Source: Streptomyces physcomitrii
GTDB lineage: Bacteria > Actinomycetota > Actinomycetes > Streptomycetales > Streptomycetaceae
DNA length: 64,000 bases
Assembly (NCBI RefSeq): GCF_012273655.1
Contig: NZ_JAAWWP010000010.1
Span: 62,001 to 126,000, forward strand
Direction of reading: 5' to 3'
Below the pieces are notes generated by a model. That model saw only the letters and a program-made list of their open reading frames with translations, was not told where the DNA came from and did no database searches. The first letter of the stretch is position 1. Each line of letters starts with the position of its first letter. Shown in pieces: positions 24,833 through 33,085 of this stretch. The translations under genes were made by a program, and so were the position numbers.

Positions 24833-25660
24833 GTGAACCGGAAAGAGCTGGACCCCGAGAAATCACCGAGCGCGCGGTTCGGACAACGTCTTCGCATGTT
24901 GAGAGATGAACGAGGCTGGACGCAGGACGATCTGGCCGAGCGGATGGGGTACTCCGGAACGCACATTTCCGCCGTGGAAACTGGTCGACGGCCTCCAACT
25001 CCCCACTTCGCGAACAGTGCTGACAGGGCGTTCGGAACCGGAGACACGTTCGAGCGACAGGGACGGGCGGCGCGGAACAGTGCCTTGCTGGAAGGCTTTC
25101 CGGAGTTCGTCGCACAGGAGGTGCGTGCGACGGAGATCAGGCTCTTCGAAGTCGGCATCATCCCGGGGCTGCTCCAGACACCGGAGTACGCGGGGGCCAT
25201 CGCCGCAGGCGCCGTACGGCGGGGAGCGATCACGGAACAGCAGGCAGAGGAGCGGCTGACGCTGCTCGCGAAACGGCAGGCGTCCTTGGAGCGGACTCCG
25301 GCACCTCGGATCTACGCGGTTCTCGACGAGGGTTGTCTCCGACGAACGGTAGGCGGACCCGACGTGATGACAGCGCAACTGGACCGGCTGGCTGACTTTG
25401 CCGACCTTCCTTCCACCGTCTTCCAGGTGGCTCCGTTCGACCTTGGTGAGCGTCGCTCGTTCGACCTTCCCGTGACGCTCCTTACGCTCCCGGACTGGTC
25501 CCATATCGCCTACAGCGAGTCCGCCCAGCAGGGGCAGTTGGAGCGGGATATGAGGTTCGTACAGCCCCTGTTGACGGCCTACCATCAGCTACAGGCCGAA
25601 GCCGCTTCCCAGTCGGCATCCGTGGCTCTGATCCAACAGTTACGAAAGGGCACCCCGTGA
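24833..25660 (+). CDS. XRE-family regulator with DUF5753-type C-terminal domain
   Basis: 275 residues from GTG. N-terminal helix-turn-helix (FGQRLRMLRDERGWTQDDLA, YSGTHISAVETGRRPP), then the conserved actinobacterial C-terminal domain (RLFEVGIIPGLLQTPEYAGA, RQASLERTPAPRIYAVLDEG). Such proteins are paired with a DUF397 partner and resemble toxin-antitoxin-like or developmental regulators (BldB/WhiJ/Scr1 context). Codon 270 is TTA (25640-25642), the rare leucine codon read by the bldA tRNA. The base composition is visibly lower in GC than its neighbours. Confidence 0.85.
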   Translation: MNRKELDPEKSPSARFGQRLRMLRDERGWTQDDLAERMGYSGTHISAVETGRRPPTPHFANSADRAFGTGDTFERQGRAARNSALLEGFPEFVAQEVRATEIRLFEVGIIPGLLQTPEYAGAIAAGAVRRGAITEQQAEERLTLLAKRQASLERTPAPRIYAVLDEGCLRRTVGGPDVMTAQLDRLADFADLPSTVFQVAPFDLGERRSFDLPVTLLTLPDWSHIAYSESAQQGQLERDMRFVQPLLTAYHQLQAEAASQSASVALIQQLRKGTP

Positions 25661-25866
25661 CGACCGAAACCCCGCGTTGGTTCACGTCCTCGTACAGCAG
25701 CAACGGCGGCCAGTGCGTCGAGGTCGCCACCAACCTCCACGCGACCCACGGGCACATCCCCGTACGCGACTCCAAGAACCCCACCGGCCCCGTCCTCGAC
25801 CTCCCCACCCCCGCCTTCACCTCCTTCGTGACCGGCGTGAAGAGCGGCGGGTTCGACCTCGTCTGA
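25657..25866 (+). CDS. DUF397 domain-containing protein
   Basis: 69 residues: PRWFTSSYSSNGGQCVEVATN, PVRDSKNP and FTSFVTGVKSGGFD are the DUF397 hallmarks. GTG start overlapping the XRE stop (GTGA). It forms a pair with the regulator; in characterised pairs the small protein binds or modulates the XRE partner. Confidence 0.88.
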   Translation: MTTETPRWFTSSYSSNGGQCVEVATNLHATHGHIPVRDSKNPTGPVLDLPTPAFTSFVTGVKSGGFDLV

Positions 25867-25885
25867 GCCCGGCCGTGCGGCTAGG

Positions 25886-25931
25886 CAAGAGCCCCGTAGC
25901 GCCTGAACTCGTAGGCGTGACGGGGCTCTTG
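25886..25931. terminator. Bidirectional hairpin terminator
   Basis: A 12-bp outer stem (CAAGAGCCCCGT / ACGGGGCTCTTG) with an inner CGCCT/AGGCG pairing, placed between the convergent DUF397 and PhoD genes. Confidence 0.75.
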
Positions 25932-25953
25932 GTGTCTCGGTGGGGGCCGGGAG

Positions 25954-27594
25954 TTATGCGGGCTTCAGGCCGGGGGCGCCCGCCTCGGTGACGAAGGAGG
26001 CCGCGGTGGTGACCGGGGCGCCGGGGGTGGTCACGTGGCTGACGGTGTGGAAGTCGGCGCGGGCGCGGACGGTGTCGAGGGCGACGGTGACGTAGCCGCG
26101 GCGGCCGTTGTAGTGCTTCAGGTGCGGGTTGGCCTTCATGTACGTGTCCCAGGTGTCCGGCTTCTCGGCGCCGTCCTTGCCGCTGGCGATGGAGGTGGTG
26201 ACGATCTCGGTGCCGAGGTTGCGGGAGTCCGGGTCGGCGAAGTCCTTCTTGATGTCGAAGGCGTAGCTGACGTGGACGTCGCCGGTGAGGACGAGCAGGT
26301 TCTCCACCCCGGCGGCCTCGGCGCCCGCGAGGACCCGGTCCCGGGAGGCGGAGTAGCCGTCCCAGGAGTCCATGCTCAGCTTGGCCTGGGAGTTGAGGTC
26401 GAGCCTGCGCTCGGAGAAGGTGACCTGCTGCGGGACGACGTTCCACAGCGCCCCGGAGGTGCGGAAGCCGTCGGTGAGCCAGCGCTCCTGGGTGGCCCCG
26501 GTGATGGTCCGCTTCGGGTCGGTGGACTCGGGGCCCGGTACGTGGGCGGTGTCCCCGTAGGCCTGGTCGGAGCGGTACTGGCGGGTGTCGAGGATGTCGA
26601 ACTGCGCCAACTGCCCCCAGTGCAGGCGGCGGTAGAGCCGGCAGTCGATGCCGCTGGGGAGCTGGGCGCGGCGCAGCGGCTGGTTCTCCCAGTAGGCGCG
26701 GTAGGCGGCGGCGCGGCGGATCAGGAAGGGGTCGACCGGCTGGTCCTTCTCCGGGATCTCGTCCGCGTAGTTGTTCTCGGTCTCGTGGTCGTCCCAGGTG
26801 ACCACCCACGGGTGCGCGGCGTGCGCGGCCCGCAGGTCGGGGTCGCTCTTGTAGAGGGCGTACCGCAGCCGGTAGTCCTCAAGGGTCTCCGTCTCCTTGT
26901 CGAACAGCGCGGGCAGCTTCCGGTCGGTGTACTTGCGGGCGCCGCCGACCGCGTCCACCGCGTACTCGTAGAGGTAGTCACCGAGGTGGAAGACGACGTC
27001 CAGGTCCTCGGCGGCCAGGTGCTTGTACGCGGTGAAGTAGCCGTCGTGGTACGCCTGGCAGGAGACCGCGGCGAGGGTGAGCGCGGCGGTCGAGGAGGCC
27101 GCCGGGGCGGTGCGGGTGCGGCCGGTCTCGCTGACCCGACTCCCGGTGCGGAAGCGGTAGTAGTAGACCCGTCCCGCCTGAAGACCCGTCACCTCGACGT
27201 GTACGGAGTGGTGATACTCCGGGTGCGCGGTGACCGAGCCCCTGCGCGCGACCCGGCGGAACTTCTCGTCGTGCGCCAACTCCCACTGCACGGTGACCCG
27301 TTGGGCAGGCAGTCCGCTGTCGGCCTGGAAGGGTTTCGGGGCGAGCCGGGTCCACAGCAGGACGGAGCCGGGCAGCGGGTCCCCGGAGGCGACGCCGAGC
27401 GTGAAGGGGTTGTCGGTGATCCTGCGCGCGTCGTACTCGCGTGCGCTCGCGGCACCGGCCGGCGGGATGTTGGTGGCGAAGGCGAGCGCGGCGGCGGCAC
27501 CGGTGGCGGTGAGGAAGCGGCGGCGCCCGAAGTGCCGGGCGGCTTCGACGAGTTCGGAGGTGTGCGACGGAGTCTGACGGCGTGCGGAGGTCAT
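25954..27594 (-). CDS. phoD: Alkaline phosphatase D (PhoD) family, Tat-exported
   Basis: 546 residues. The twin-arginine signal FGRRRFLTATGAAAALAFA (residues about 23-41) is followed by the N-terminal Ig-like domain (DNPFTLGVASGDPLPGSVLLWTRL) and the metallophosphatase core: VSCQAYHDGYFTAYKHLA, FHLGDYLYEY (metal Asp), VVTWDDHETENNYAD and LVLTGDVHVSY (metal His). An extracellular phosphodiesterase/phosphomonoesterase for phosphate scavenging. A hairpin covers its SD. A clear double PHO box was not found upstream. Confidence 0.9.
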   Translation of the reverse strand: MTSARRQTPSHTSELVEAARHFGRRRFLTATGAAAALAFATNIPPAGAASAREYDARRITDNPFTLGVASGDPLPGSVLLWTRLAPKPFQADSGLPAQRVTVQWELAHDEKFRRVARRGSVTAHPEYHHSVHVEVTGLQAGRVYYYRFRTGSRVSETGRTRTAPAASSTAALTLAAVSCQAYHDGYFTAYKHLAAEDLDVVFHLGDYLYEYAVDAVGGARKYTDRKLPALFDKETETLEDYRLRYALYKSDPDLRAAHAAHPWVVTWDDHETENNYADEIPEKDQPVDPFLIRRAAAYRAYWENQPLRRAQLPSGIDCRLYRRLHWGQLAQFDILDTRQYRSDQAYGDTAHVPGPESTDPKRTITGATQERWLTDGFRTSGALWNVVPQQVTFSERRLDLNSQAKLSMDSWDGYSASRDRVLAGAEAAGVENLLVLTGDVHVSYAFDIKKDFADPDSRNLGTEIVTTSIASGKDGAEKPDTWDTYMKANPHLKHYNGRRGYVTVALDTVRARADFHTVSHVTTPGAPVTTAASFVTEAGAPGLKPA

Positions 27595-27602
27595 CTGGCT
27601 CT

Positions 27603-27625
27603 CCCCTGACGGTGGCGGTCAGGGG
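27603..27625 (-). promoter_or_regulatory. Hairpin overlapping the phoD ribosome-binding site
   Basis: In the mRNA, CCCCTGAC and GTCAGGGG pair perfectly (8 bp, 7-nt loop). The right arm is the 5' part of the GGGGAGAG SD, about 5 nt before the ATG at 27594. Folding would hide the SD, so translation may be conditional. Confidence 0.5.
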
Positions 27626-27818
27626 AATTGGAGTGCCGCAGAACGGCCGAGGACTGTCACGTACACGACTGCCCGATGTCGGTGGGATGAGGTCCGTATG
27701 GCCGGGCAAGGGCCGCGCGCATGGACGGTGAACGCGCGGCAAACCCCTGCACCGTGGACGAGTCGGCGGCCCGTTCCGCGCGCCCCCGGCCGGTGGGCAG
27801 GGGCGCGGGGCGGACGGA

Positions 27819-28142
27819 TCAGGCCTGGCCCGTCTCGAAGCGGGTGATCTTGCCGTCGTCGACGAAGAAGGTCCACTTGGTGCGCATCTCGCCGTAGGTG
27901 TCGTTGCGGTAGACGGCGGTGAGGCTGCGGCCGTTCTGCGCCTCGCGGTCCACGTCCATGTGCCCGTGGCTGGCGAAGATCTCCCGGTCGCACCATTCGG
28001 CGAGGTCGCGGTCGGAGCCGTCGTCGGACATGGTGGCCCCCGGTGCGAGCGCCGCCTCGAAGGCCTCGCGGTCGTGGGCGTTCACCGCGGACACGAAGGC
28101 GCGCACGGCGGGGTCGCTGAGCCTGGTCACCTGAATCGGCAT
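27819..28142 (-). CDS. Nuclear transport factor 2 / SnoaL-like protein
   Basis: 107 residues with an NTF2-like fold: AVRAFVSAVNAHDREAFEAALAP, DREIFASHGHMDV, RTKWTFFVDDGKITRFETGQ. ATG at 28142 with GGAAAG upstream. Proteins of this type are small hydrolases, isomerases or binding proteins, and the substrate is unknown. Single gene, with 401 bp to the divergent DoxX-type gene at 28544; that gap shows GC-rich sequence with no gene. Confidence 0.78.
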   Translation of the reverse strand: MPIQVTRLSDPAVRAFVSAVNAHDREAFEAALAPGATMSDDGSDRDLAEWCDREIFASHGHMDVDREAQNGRSLTAVYRNDTYGEMRTKWTFFVDDGKITRFETGQA

Positions 28143-28543
28143 GTTCGTCTGCTTTCCCGGCACCGGACCTGCGCGGCCCGGCGACCGTACGGAGGAGTTC
28201 CGGCCGCCGGTCCGCCGCGCGGGGCGCCGGACACAGGGCGGCAGCGGCGTCGCGGCACGCGCACCGCCGCCGGCCCCGGGGCACGCGCCCCGGCGCGCTC
28301 AGCCAAACACCGGCCGACCGGGGCCGCCACGCGAGCGGGCAGGCGGGGTACGGAGGCGGGGGCTGCCGGTCCGCCGCCAATCCCGTACGGACGCGCCGAT
28401 TGCCGGCCTGTCGACACATATACAGGCCCCGGCCGGCCACTCGATCGGACGCGAGAGCGGTCGCCGGGAGCGGGCCGGTGCCAGGGTGGAGAAGGCGTGC
28501 CCCGGGAGCGAGGCGCGTCCCCCGGAGCGAGGAGCCCCCCATC

Positions 28544-29137
28544 GTGAGCTGCTACGACCGCAAGGATCTGGGCCTGCTGCTGCTCCGCCTGGGCGCGGGC
28601 GGCGTCCTGGCGGCGCACGGCGCGCAGAAGCTCCTCGGCTGGTTCGGCGGCGGAGGCATCGCCGGGACCAGCGCCTTCATGGCGTCCATCGGCTACCGCC
28701 CGGCCAAGGCCAGCGCGATCGCCGCGGGCACCGGGGAGACGAGCAGCGGCGTACTGCTCGCCCTCGGGCTCGCGACCCCCATGGCGGGCGGCATCGCGGT
28801 CGGCACCATGGCGGGCGCCTCGGCGGCGCACGCGCCCCAGGGCTTCTGGTCGCAGTCCGGCGGCTACGAGTACCCGGTGGCCCTGGGCCTGATCGGCGCG
28901 AGCCTGGCCGTGGCGGGCCCCGGCCGCCTCTCGCTGGACGAGGCGCTCGGCGACCGGCTCGACCGGACGTGGATGGTCCCGGTGGCCCTGGCCACCGCGC
29001 TGGCCGGAGCCGCGGCGGTGATCGGCGCGCGCGAGCGGCGGCTGCGGGACGAGGAGAAGGACGGGGAGCCGGACGGGGACGAGGCCGGGGACGAAGCCGG
29101 GGACGAAGCCGGGAGCGAGGCGGCCGGGCCGGCGTGA
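28544..29137 (+). CDS. DoxX family membrane protein
   Basis: 197 residues from GTG. Four hydrophobic segments of the DoxX fold: GLLLLRLGAGGVLAAHGAQK, SAIAAGTGETSSGVLLALGL, MAGGIAVGTMAGASAAHAP and VPVALATALAGAAAVIGA. The motif HGAQKLLGWFGG is typical. The C-terminal tail is acidic and repetitive (EDGDEAGDEAGDEAGSEA-like). Role unknown; the family is linked with redox or quinone processes. Confidence 0.82.
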   Translation: MSCYDRKDLGLLLLRLGAGGVLAAHGAQKLLGWFGGGGIAGTSAFMASIGYRPAKASAIAAGTGETSSGVLLALGLATPMAGGIAVGTMAGASAAHAPQGFWSQSGGYEYPVALGLIGASLAVAGPGRLSLDEALGDRLDRTWMVPVALATALAGAAAVIGARERRLRDEEKDGEPDGDEAGDEAGDEAGSEAAGPA

Positions 29138-29205
29138 GCGAAGGGCACCCCCTCGGCCCGGCTCCGCAACTCCTGGTCACCCCGCGGGAGTTCTAGGCTC
29201 TCGCC

Positions 29206-29697
<492 letters not shown>

Positions 29698-29734
29698 TTG
29701 CCCCTCGGGTGATCCGGTGCTTGGCTCAGGACTC

Positions 29735-30343
29735 ATGGAACCCGCATTCTCCGCCGCAGGCGACCTGTCCGGCGTGGCCGCGCGGTTGCGTGAGCGGCGG
29801 CGTGCGGCCGGGCTCACCCTGGAGGCCGCGTCCGCCCGGGCCGAGCTGTCCCCCGCCCACCTCTCACGCCTGGAGACGGGACAGCGCCAGCCCTCGCTGC
29901 CGGTGCTGCTGAACCTCGCCCGCTCCTACGGTACGACCGTCTCCGACCTCCTCGGCGAGACCCCCGCCGAGCACAGCCCCGTACTGCGGGCCGCGGACGC
30001 CGAGGCCACCGACACCGGCGGCTGGACCTACCGGCCGGCCGGGAACCCCTCGGGCGCGCTCCAGGCGCTGCGGGTACGCGTCTCCCCGCGGGCGCAGCGC
30101 GGGCTGGTGCGGGTGCACCCCGGCGAGGAGTGGCTCTACGTGCTCTCCGGCCGACTCGCGCTGGCCGTGGGCGAACGCGCCTACACCCTCGGCCCCGGCG
30201 ACTCGGCGCACTTCGACTCCCTGGTGCCGCACCGCATCGCCACGGCCACCGAGGAGGCGGTCGAGATGCTCTTCGTCCACACCCTGCTGCGCGGCAACGC
30301 GACCGAGGTGTGCCTGGGCGGCACCACCCTCCGCACCCCCTGA
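29735..30343 (+). CDS. XRE-family regulator with cupin domain
   Basis: About 202 residues. HTH (VAARLRERRRAAGLTLEAAS, LSPAHLSRLETGQRQPSLPV) then a cupin_2 domain with VHPGEEWLYVLSGRLALAVG and LGPGDSAHFDSLVPHRI. This layout (SutR/PuuR-like) senses small molecules. ATG at 29735 is taken rather than the in-frame start at 29678, which falls inside the palindrome. It is followed after 14 bp by the DUF6126 gene, a frequent partner. Confidence 0.87.
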   Translation: MEPAFSAAGDLSGVAARLRERRRAAGLTLEAASARAELSPAHLSRLETGQRQPSLPVLLNLARSYGTTVSDLLGETPAEHSPVLRAADAEATDTGGWTYRPAGNPSGALQALRVRVSPRAQRGLVRVHPGEEWLYVLSGRLALAVGERAYTLGPGDSAHFDSLVPHRIATATEEAVEMLFVHTLLRGNATEVCLGGTTLRTP

Positions 30344-30357
30344 AAGGCGGCACCACC

Positions 30358-30570
30358 ATGCCCGAGACCGAGCCCTCCCCCGCGCCCGCCTCTCCCGTAC
30401 CCGCCTCCCCTTCGACCGCCTCTCCCTCGGCCGCGGCCGGTCCGGCGCCCGCCCGCCACCGGGAGGCGAAGTTCCCCCGCGCGCACGCCTTCCGGCTCTT
30501 CGTCTACCTCGCCGGAGGCCATCTCTTCGCCGCCTTCCTGTGGCTGCTCTTCGCGCTGGGCGGCAAGTGA
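30358..30570 (+). CDS. DUF6126 family small membrane protein
   Basis: 70 residues. A Pro/Ser/Ala-rich N-terminus, then KFPRAHAFRLFVYLAGGHLFAAFLWLLFALGG with a single C-terminal TM helix. I associate this pattern with DUF6126 proteins encoded after cupin-XRE regulators. SD GAAAGG. Function unknown; it may tether or inform the regulator. Confidence 0.75.
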   Translation: MPETEPSPAPASPVPASPSTASPSAAAGPAPARHREAKFPRAHAFRLFVYLAGGHLFAAFLWLLFALGGK

Positions 30571-30762
30571 GCCCGGGGCGTACCGCCCGGTGACGTACGG
30601 CCCGGCCGCGTGCGGACGGGAACGTACGGTCCGGAGAGGGGCGGGGCGCATGAGGCGGAGGGGTACGGGAGGGGCGTATTCCCGGAGCGGCGGAAAGTGA
30701 CCTTGGCCTCCTCGGCCGAGAATCGGCTGTCCCCCAAGCGCCTCGGGGCATATTCTCTTCAC

Positions 30763-30942
30763 ATGTCCTCCACCTCCCCGGCCCCAGGAAAATCCCGTCC
30801 GGCAGACGTCGTGAACGAGGAGATCCGCGCGCTGTGGATGCGGGCGGAGGGGCAGTTGACGGTGGAGCAGCGCCAGCAGTACCAGGAGCTGGTGACCGAG
30901 TGGGCCGAGGCCGTACGTGAGGAAATCGTAAAGGCGGCCTGA
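30763..30942 (+). CDS. Small hypothetical protein
   Basis: 59 residues, predicted largely alpha-helical: ADVVNEEIRALWMRAEGQLT, then QQYQELVTEWAEAVREEIVK. Charged, with no membrane segment. I do not recognise the family, although it looks like a conserved actinomycete protein. Convergent with the Nudix gene, 29 bp between stops. Confidence 0.6.
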   Translation: MSSTSPAPGKSRPADVVNEEIRALWMRAEGQLTVEQRQQYQELVTEWAEAVREEIVKAA

Positions 30943-30971
30943 GCCCGGCCCGAGGCGCCCGGAGCCGGTGG

Positions 30972-31415
30972 CTACCGCCCACTCTCCGCGCGCCAGGTCA
31001 GGACGGACTTCTTGAAGCCCTCCGCCATGTGCAGGGCGTCGAGCTCGTCCAGCGGGAACAGCCCGATCCGGCCCGACTCCTCGGCGGCCAGCGGGACTTG
31101 GTCGGCGGAGCGCACGGTGCAGCCGTAGGTCACCACCAGCGACCGCTGCCCGCGCCGCCCCTCGTGGACCCAGACCCCGCCCTGCACCAGGGGGCCCACC
31201 TCGACCAGCCAGCCGGTCGCGGCGAGGAGTTCGCTCTCCAGGGCGCGTTCGGGGCTGAGATCCGCGGGCAGGCCGCCGTCCGCGCTGCCGATCTCCAGAC
31301 GGCGTCCGGGCAGTTCCCACTCACCCCGCTCATTGCCCAGGAGCAGCACCCGGCGCTCGGCGTCGATCAGGACACCCTTCACGAAGACGGGCCAGACGGG
31401 CGGGGTGAAGGTCAT
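30972..31415 (-). CDS. Nudix-fold protein with a degenerate Nudix box
   Basis: 147 residues: VFVKGVLIDAERRVLLLGNERGEWELPGRRLEIG, then the region where the Nudix box should be reads ALESELLAATGW. The canonical R-E-U-x-E-E becomes S-E-L-L-A-A, so two metal-binding glutamates are Ala. The fold continues with SLVVTYGCTV and EESGRIGLFPLDEL. Likely a binding or regulatory protein, or an enzyme using other residues. ATG at 31415 is chosen; upstream frames are of non-coding character. Confidence 0.78.
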   Translation of the reverse strand: MTFTPPVWPVFVKGVLIDAERRVLLLGNERGEWELPGRRLEIGSADGGLPADLSPERALESELLAATGWLVEVGPLVQGGVWVHEGRRGQRSLVVTYGCTVRSADQVPLAAEESGRIGLFPLDELDALHMAEGFKKSVLTWRAESGR

Positions 31416-31875
31416 GACGGCTCTCCGGGGCGGCTCGGGAAGATGATCGGTTCGCGCCCACCTTCCCCGATGACGGGGCGGAAGCCCAGGGCGCCGGGGT
31501 CCGGGCCCCGGCGAGCCCACCCGCTTGCAGGCTCCGGCGGCCGCCGGGGACGGTCTTCGAGGCCGCGCCCACCGCTCGGGGGCGAGGTTCAACGTCCGTA
31601 CGAGCTGGGGCAGTTCCGCACGGCCGCGCGGACCGCGGCCGAGGCCGCCCCGGTCCGCGCGCCCCACCCCCCGCGGGCCCGGGCGGACCGGCCCCGCCCG
31701 CCTCTATGCAACCCGCGTAGATGCGCGCATCATGGGGTTGCTCCGCGCGCGCCACCCCCTCCGGCCGTGGCGCGGGCGCCCTCGTACGACCCCCCGCACG
31801 GACAGTCGGCCGGAGCCTGTACGCGTGGACATGTCATGCACTTGTCAACTCCATCCCCCAAGGAGGGACAACACG
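31416..31875. other. Intergenic region upstream of the Cys-rich gene
   Basis: 460 bp between the Nudix gene and the Cys-rich gene. No gene with coding character. The last part (about 31800-31875) is less GC-rich and should hold the promoter of the 31876 gene, followed by its perfect SD AGGAGGGA. No clear operator was seen. Confidence 0.4.
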
Positions 31876-32298
31876 ATGGCTTGCGGATCGACCAGCCTCT
31901 GGGCCGGTGAGACGAGCTGGTTCTGTTGCGGAAACGCCTGGGGCCCGTGCGGCAGCGCGGGCGGCGGCGCCTGCGGCAACTGCCAGTCGAGTGCCAACCA
32001 CGGCGCCTGGCCCAATGCCTCACAGGCCTGCTGGAACATCACCCGGCCCGATCTGTGCGGCGAGAACATCCCCAGACGCGGCTGCGGCGCGGTGATGAAC
32101 GTCAAGCACGCCTGCTCGGGCGCGACGGTGTGCATCACCATCACCGACTGCGGACCGCGCACCAAGGAGTGGTGCGGCGAGCAGGCCTGCTGCAACGGCG
32201 CCTGCCGCGTCAACCGGGTGCTCGACCTGACCCCGGCCGCCTTCTCGGCGATCGGCAACCTCAGCTCCGGCAAGCTGCCGGTCTACATCTACGAGTGA
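31876..32298 (+). CDS. Cysteine-rich protein, probably double-psi beta-barrel (RlpA/expansin-like)
   Basis: 140 residues with 16 cysteines (for example WFCCGNAWGPCG, ACGNCQ, WCGEQACCNGAC). Short motifs VCITITDCGPRT and LDLTPAAFSAIG are those of the double-psi beta-barrel of RlpA, barwin and expansin proteins, which are extracytoplasmic. Yet there is no signal peptide: the protein starts MACGSTSLWAGETSWF right after a perfect SD. The next gene, 13 bp on, encodes a Tat-signal protein. Disulfide bonding and co-export with that partner would explain the set; this is inference. Confidence 0.75.
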   Translation: MACGSTSLWAGETSWFCCGNAWGPCGSAGGGACGNCQSSANHGAWPNASQACWNITRPDLCGENIPRRGCGAVMNVKHACSGATVCITITDCGPRTKEWCGEQACCNGACRVNRVLDLTPAAFSAIGNLSSGKLPVYIYE

Positions 32299-32311
32299 GG
32301 AGGAGACCGCG

Positions 32312-32923
32312 ATGAGCACACGACAGGACCGCAGCGGGCTCGGCCGCCGGCGCTTCCTCACCACCGCGGCGCTCAGCGGCGCCACCATCGTCGGCGCGAG
32401 CGCGCTCGGCGGACTCGACGCCGACGCGGCCTTCGCCGCGGAGCCCTCCCTCGACCCGGCGATCGCCAAGTCGAGCTTCGTGGAAGGGCGGATCACCGGC
32501 ATCACCGGCAGCATCCTGGAGGTGGCCGGCTCCCAGGGCGGCCACTCGCGGGTGCAGATGACCAACGCCACCAGCGTGTGGAAGGGCCGGGCCACCACGG
32601 CGGCGGTGATCGAGATCGGCGACGGACTCTACGCGCGCGGCGTCGACATGCCCGACGGGGTGGTCGCCGCCGACGCGGTGTGGGTGAACATCGTCAACCT
32701 CGACACCCAGATCCGCGGTATCGCCAAGAACCGCATCCATCTCGCCCACGGGCAGCACGAGTTGGTCGGCAACGTCCTCGCGGACACCAGCGCCTCCTAC
32801 GCGGGCCGGGGGCTCACCTCCGACCTGTCCCGGCTGCGCATCGGCCAGCACGCCCAGGTGCTCGGCGCCTGGCGCCCGTCCGACGACTCCGTGGACGTCG
32901 TCCGCATCTCCGTCGGTCACTGA
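32312..32923 (+). CDS. Tat-exported protein of unknown function
   Basis: 203 residues. Twin-arginine signal GLGRRRFLTTAALSGATIVG, cleavage near AAFAAE. The mature part is beta-rich (FVEGRITGITGSILEVAGSQ, RIHLAHGQHELVGNVLA, LRIGQHAQVLGAWRP), like DUF5666/OB-type small barrels. Translationally close to the Cys-rich gene (13 bp) and with its own SD GAGGAG. It may carry the Cys-rich protein through Tat as a hitchhiker. Confidence 0.75.
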   Translation: MSTRQDRSGLGRRRFLTTAALSGATIVGASALGGLDADAAFAAEPSLDPAIAKSSFVEGRITGITGSILEVAGSQGGHSRVQMTNATSVWKGRATTAAVIEIGDGLYARGVDMPDGVVAADAVWVNIVNLDTQIRGIAKNRIHLAHGQHELVGNVLADTSASYAGRGLTSDLSRLRIGQHAQVLGAWRPSDDSVDVVRISVGH

Positions 32924-32932
32924 ACCCGGGCC

Positions 32933-32960
32933 GTTCCGGGGGTCCTCGGGCCCCCGGAAC
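32933..32960 (+). terminator. Hairpin after the Tat-protein gene
   Basis: A perfect 10-bp stem (GTTCCGGGGG / CCCCCGGAAC) with an 8-nt loop, 10 bp after the stop. It lies between the Tat gene and the MauE-like gene, so it may terminate or reduce transcription into the latter. Confidence 0.6.
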
Positions 32961-33085
32961 CGCCAAGTCCGCCACCTGGAAGTCCACTTGCGGACAGGTC
33001 ACTCCTGGAGACAGCGCGGAGGCGTCGGCTGGGGACACGCTCCCTGGAGACAAGTCCGCGACGGAGACGAAGAGATGAGGCACAG

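Noticed and set aside
27626..27760. PHO box upstream of phoD
   Set aside because: One GTTCACC-like unit is visible, but the adjacent 11-bp units do not fit, so a PhoP site cannot be claimed.
30181..31320. Minus-strand open frame across the DUF6126 and small-protein genes
   Set aside because: It is antisense to two genes with good SDs and has Gly/Arg-rich low-complexity composition.
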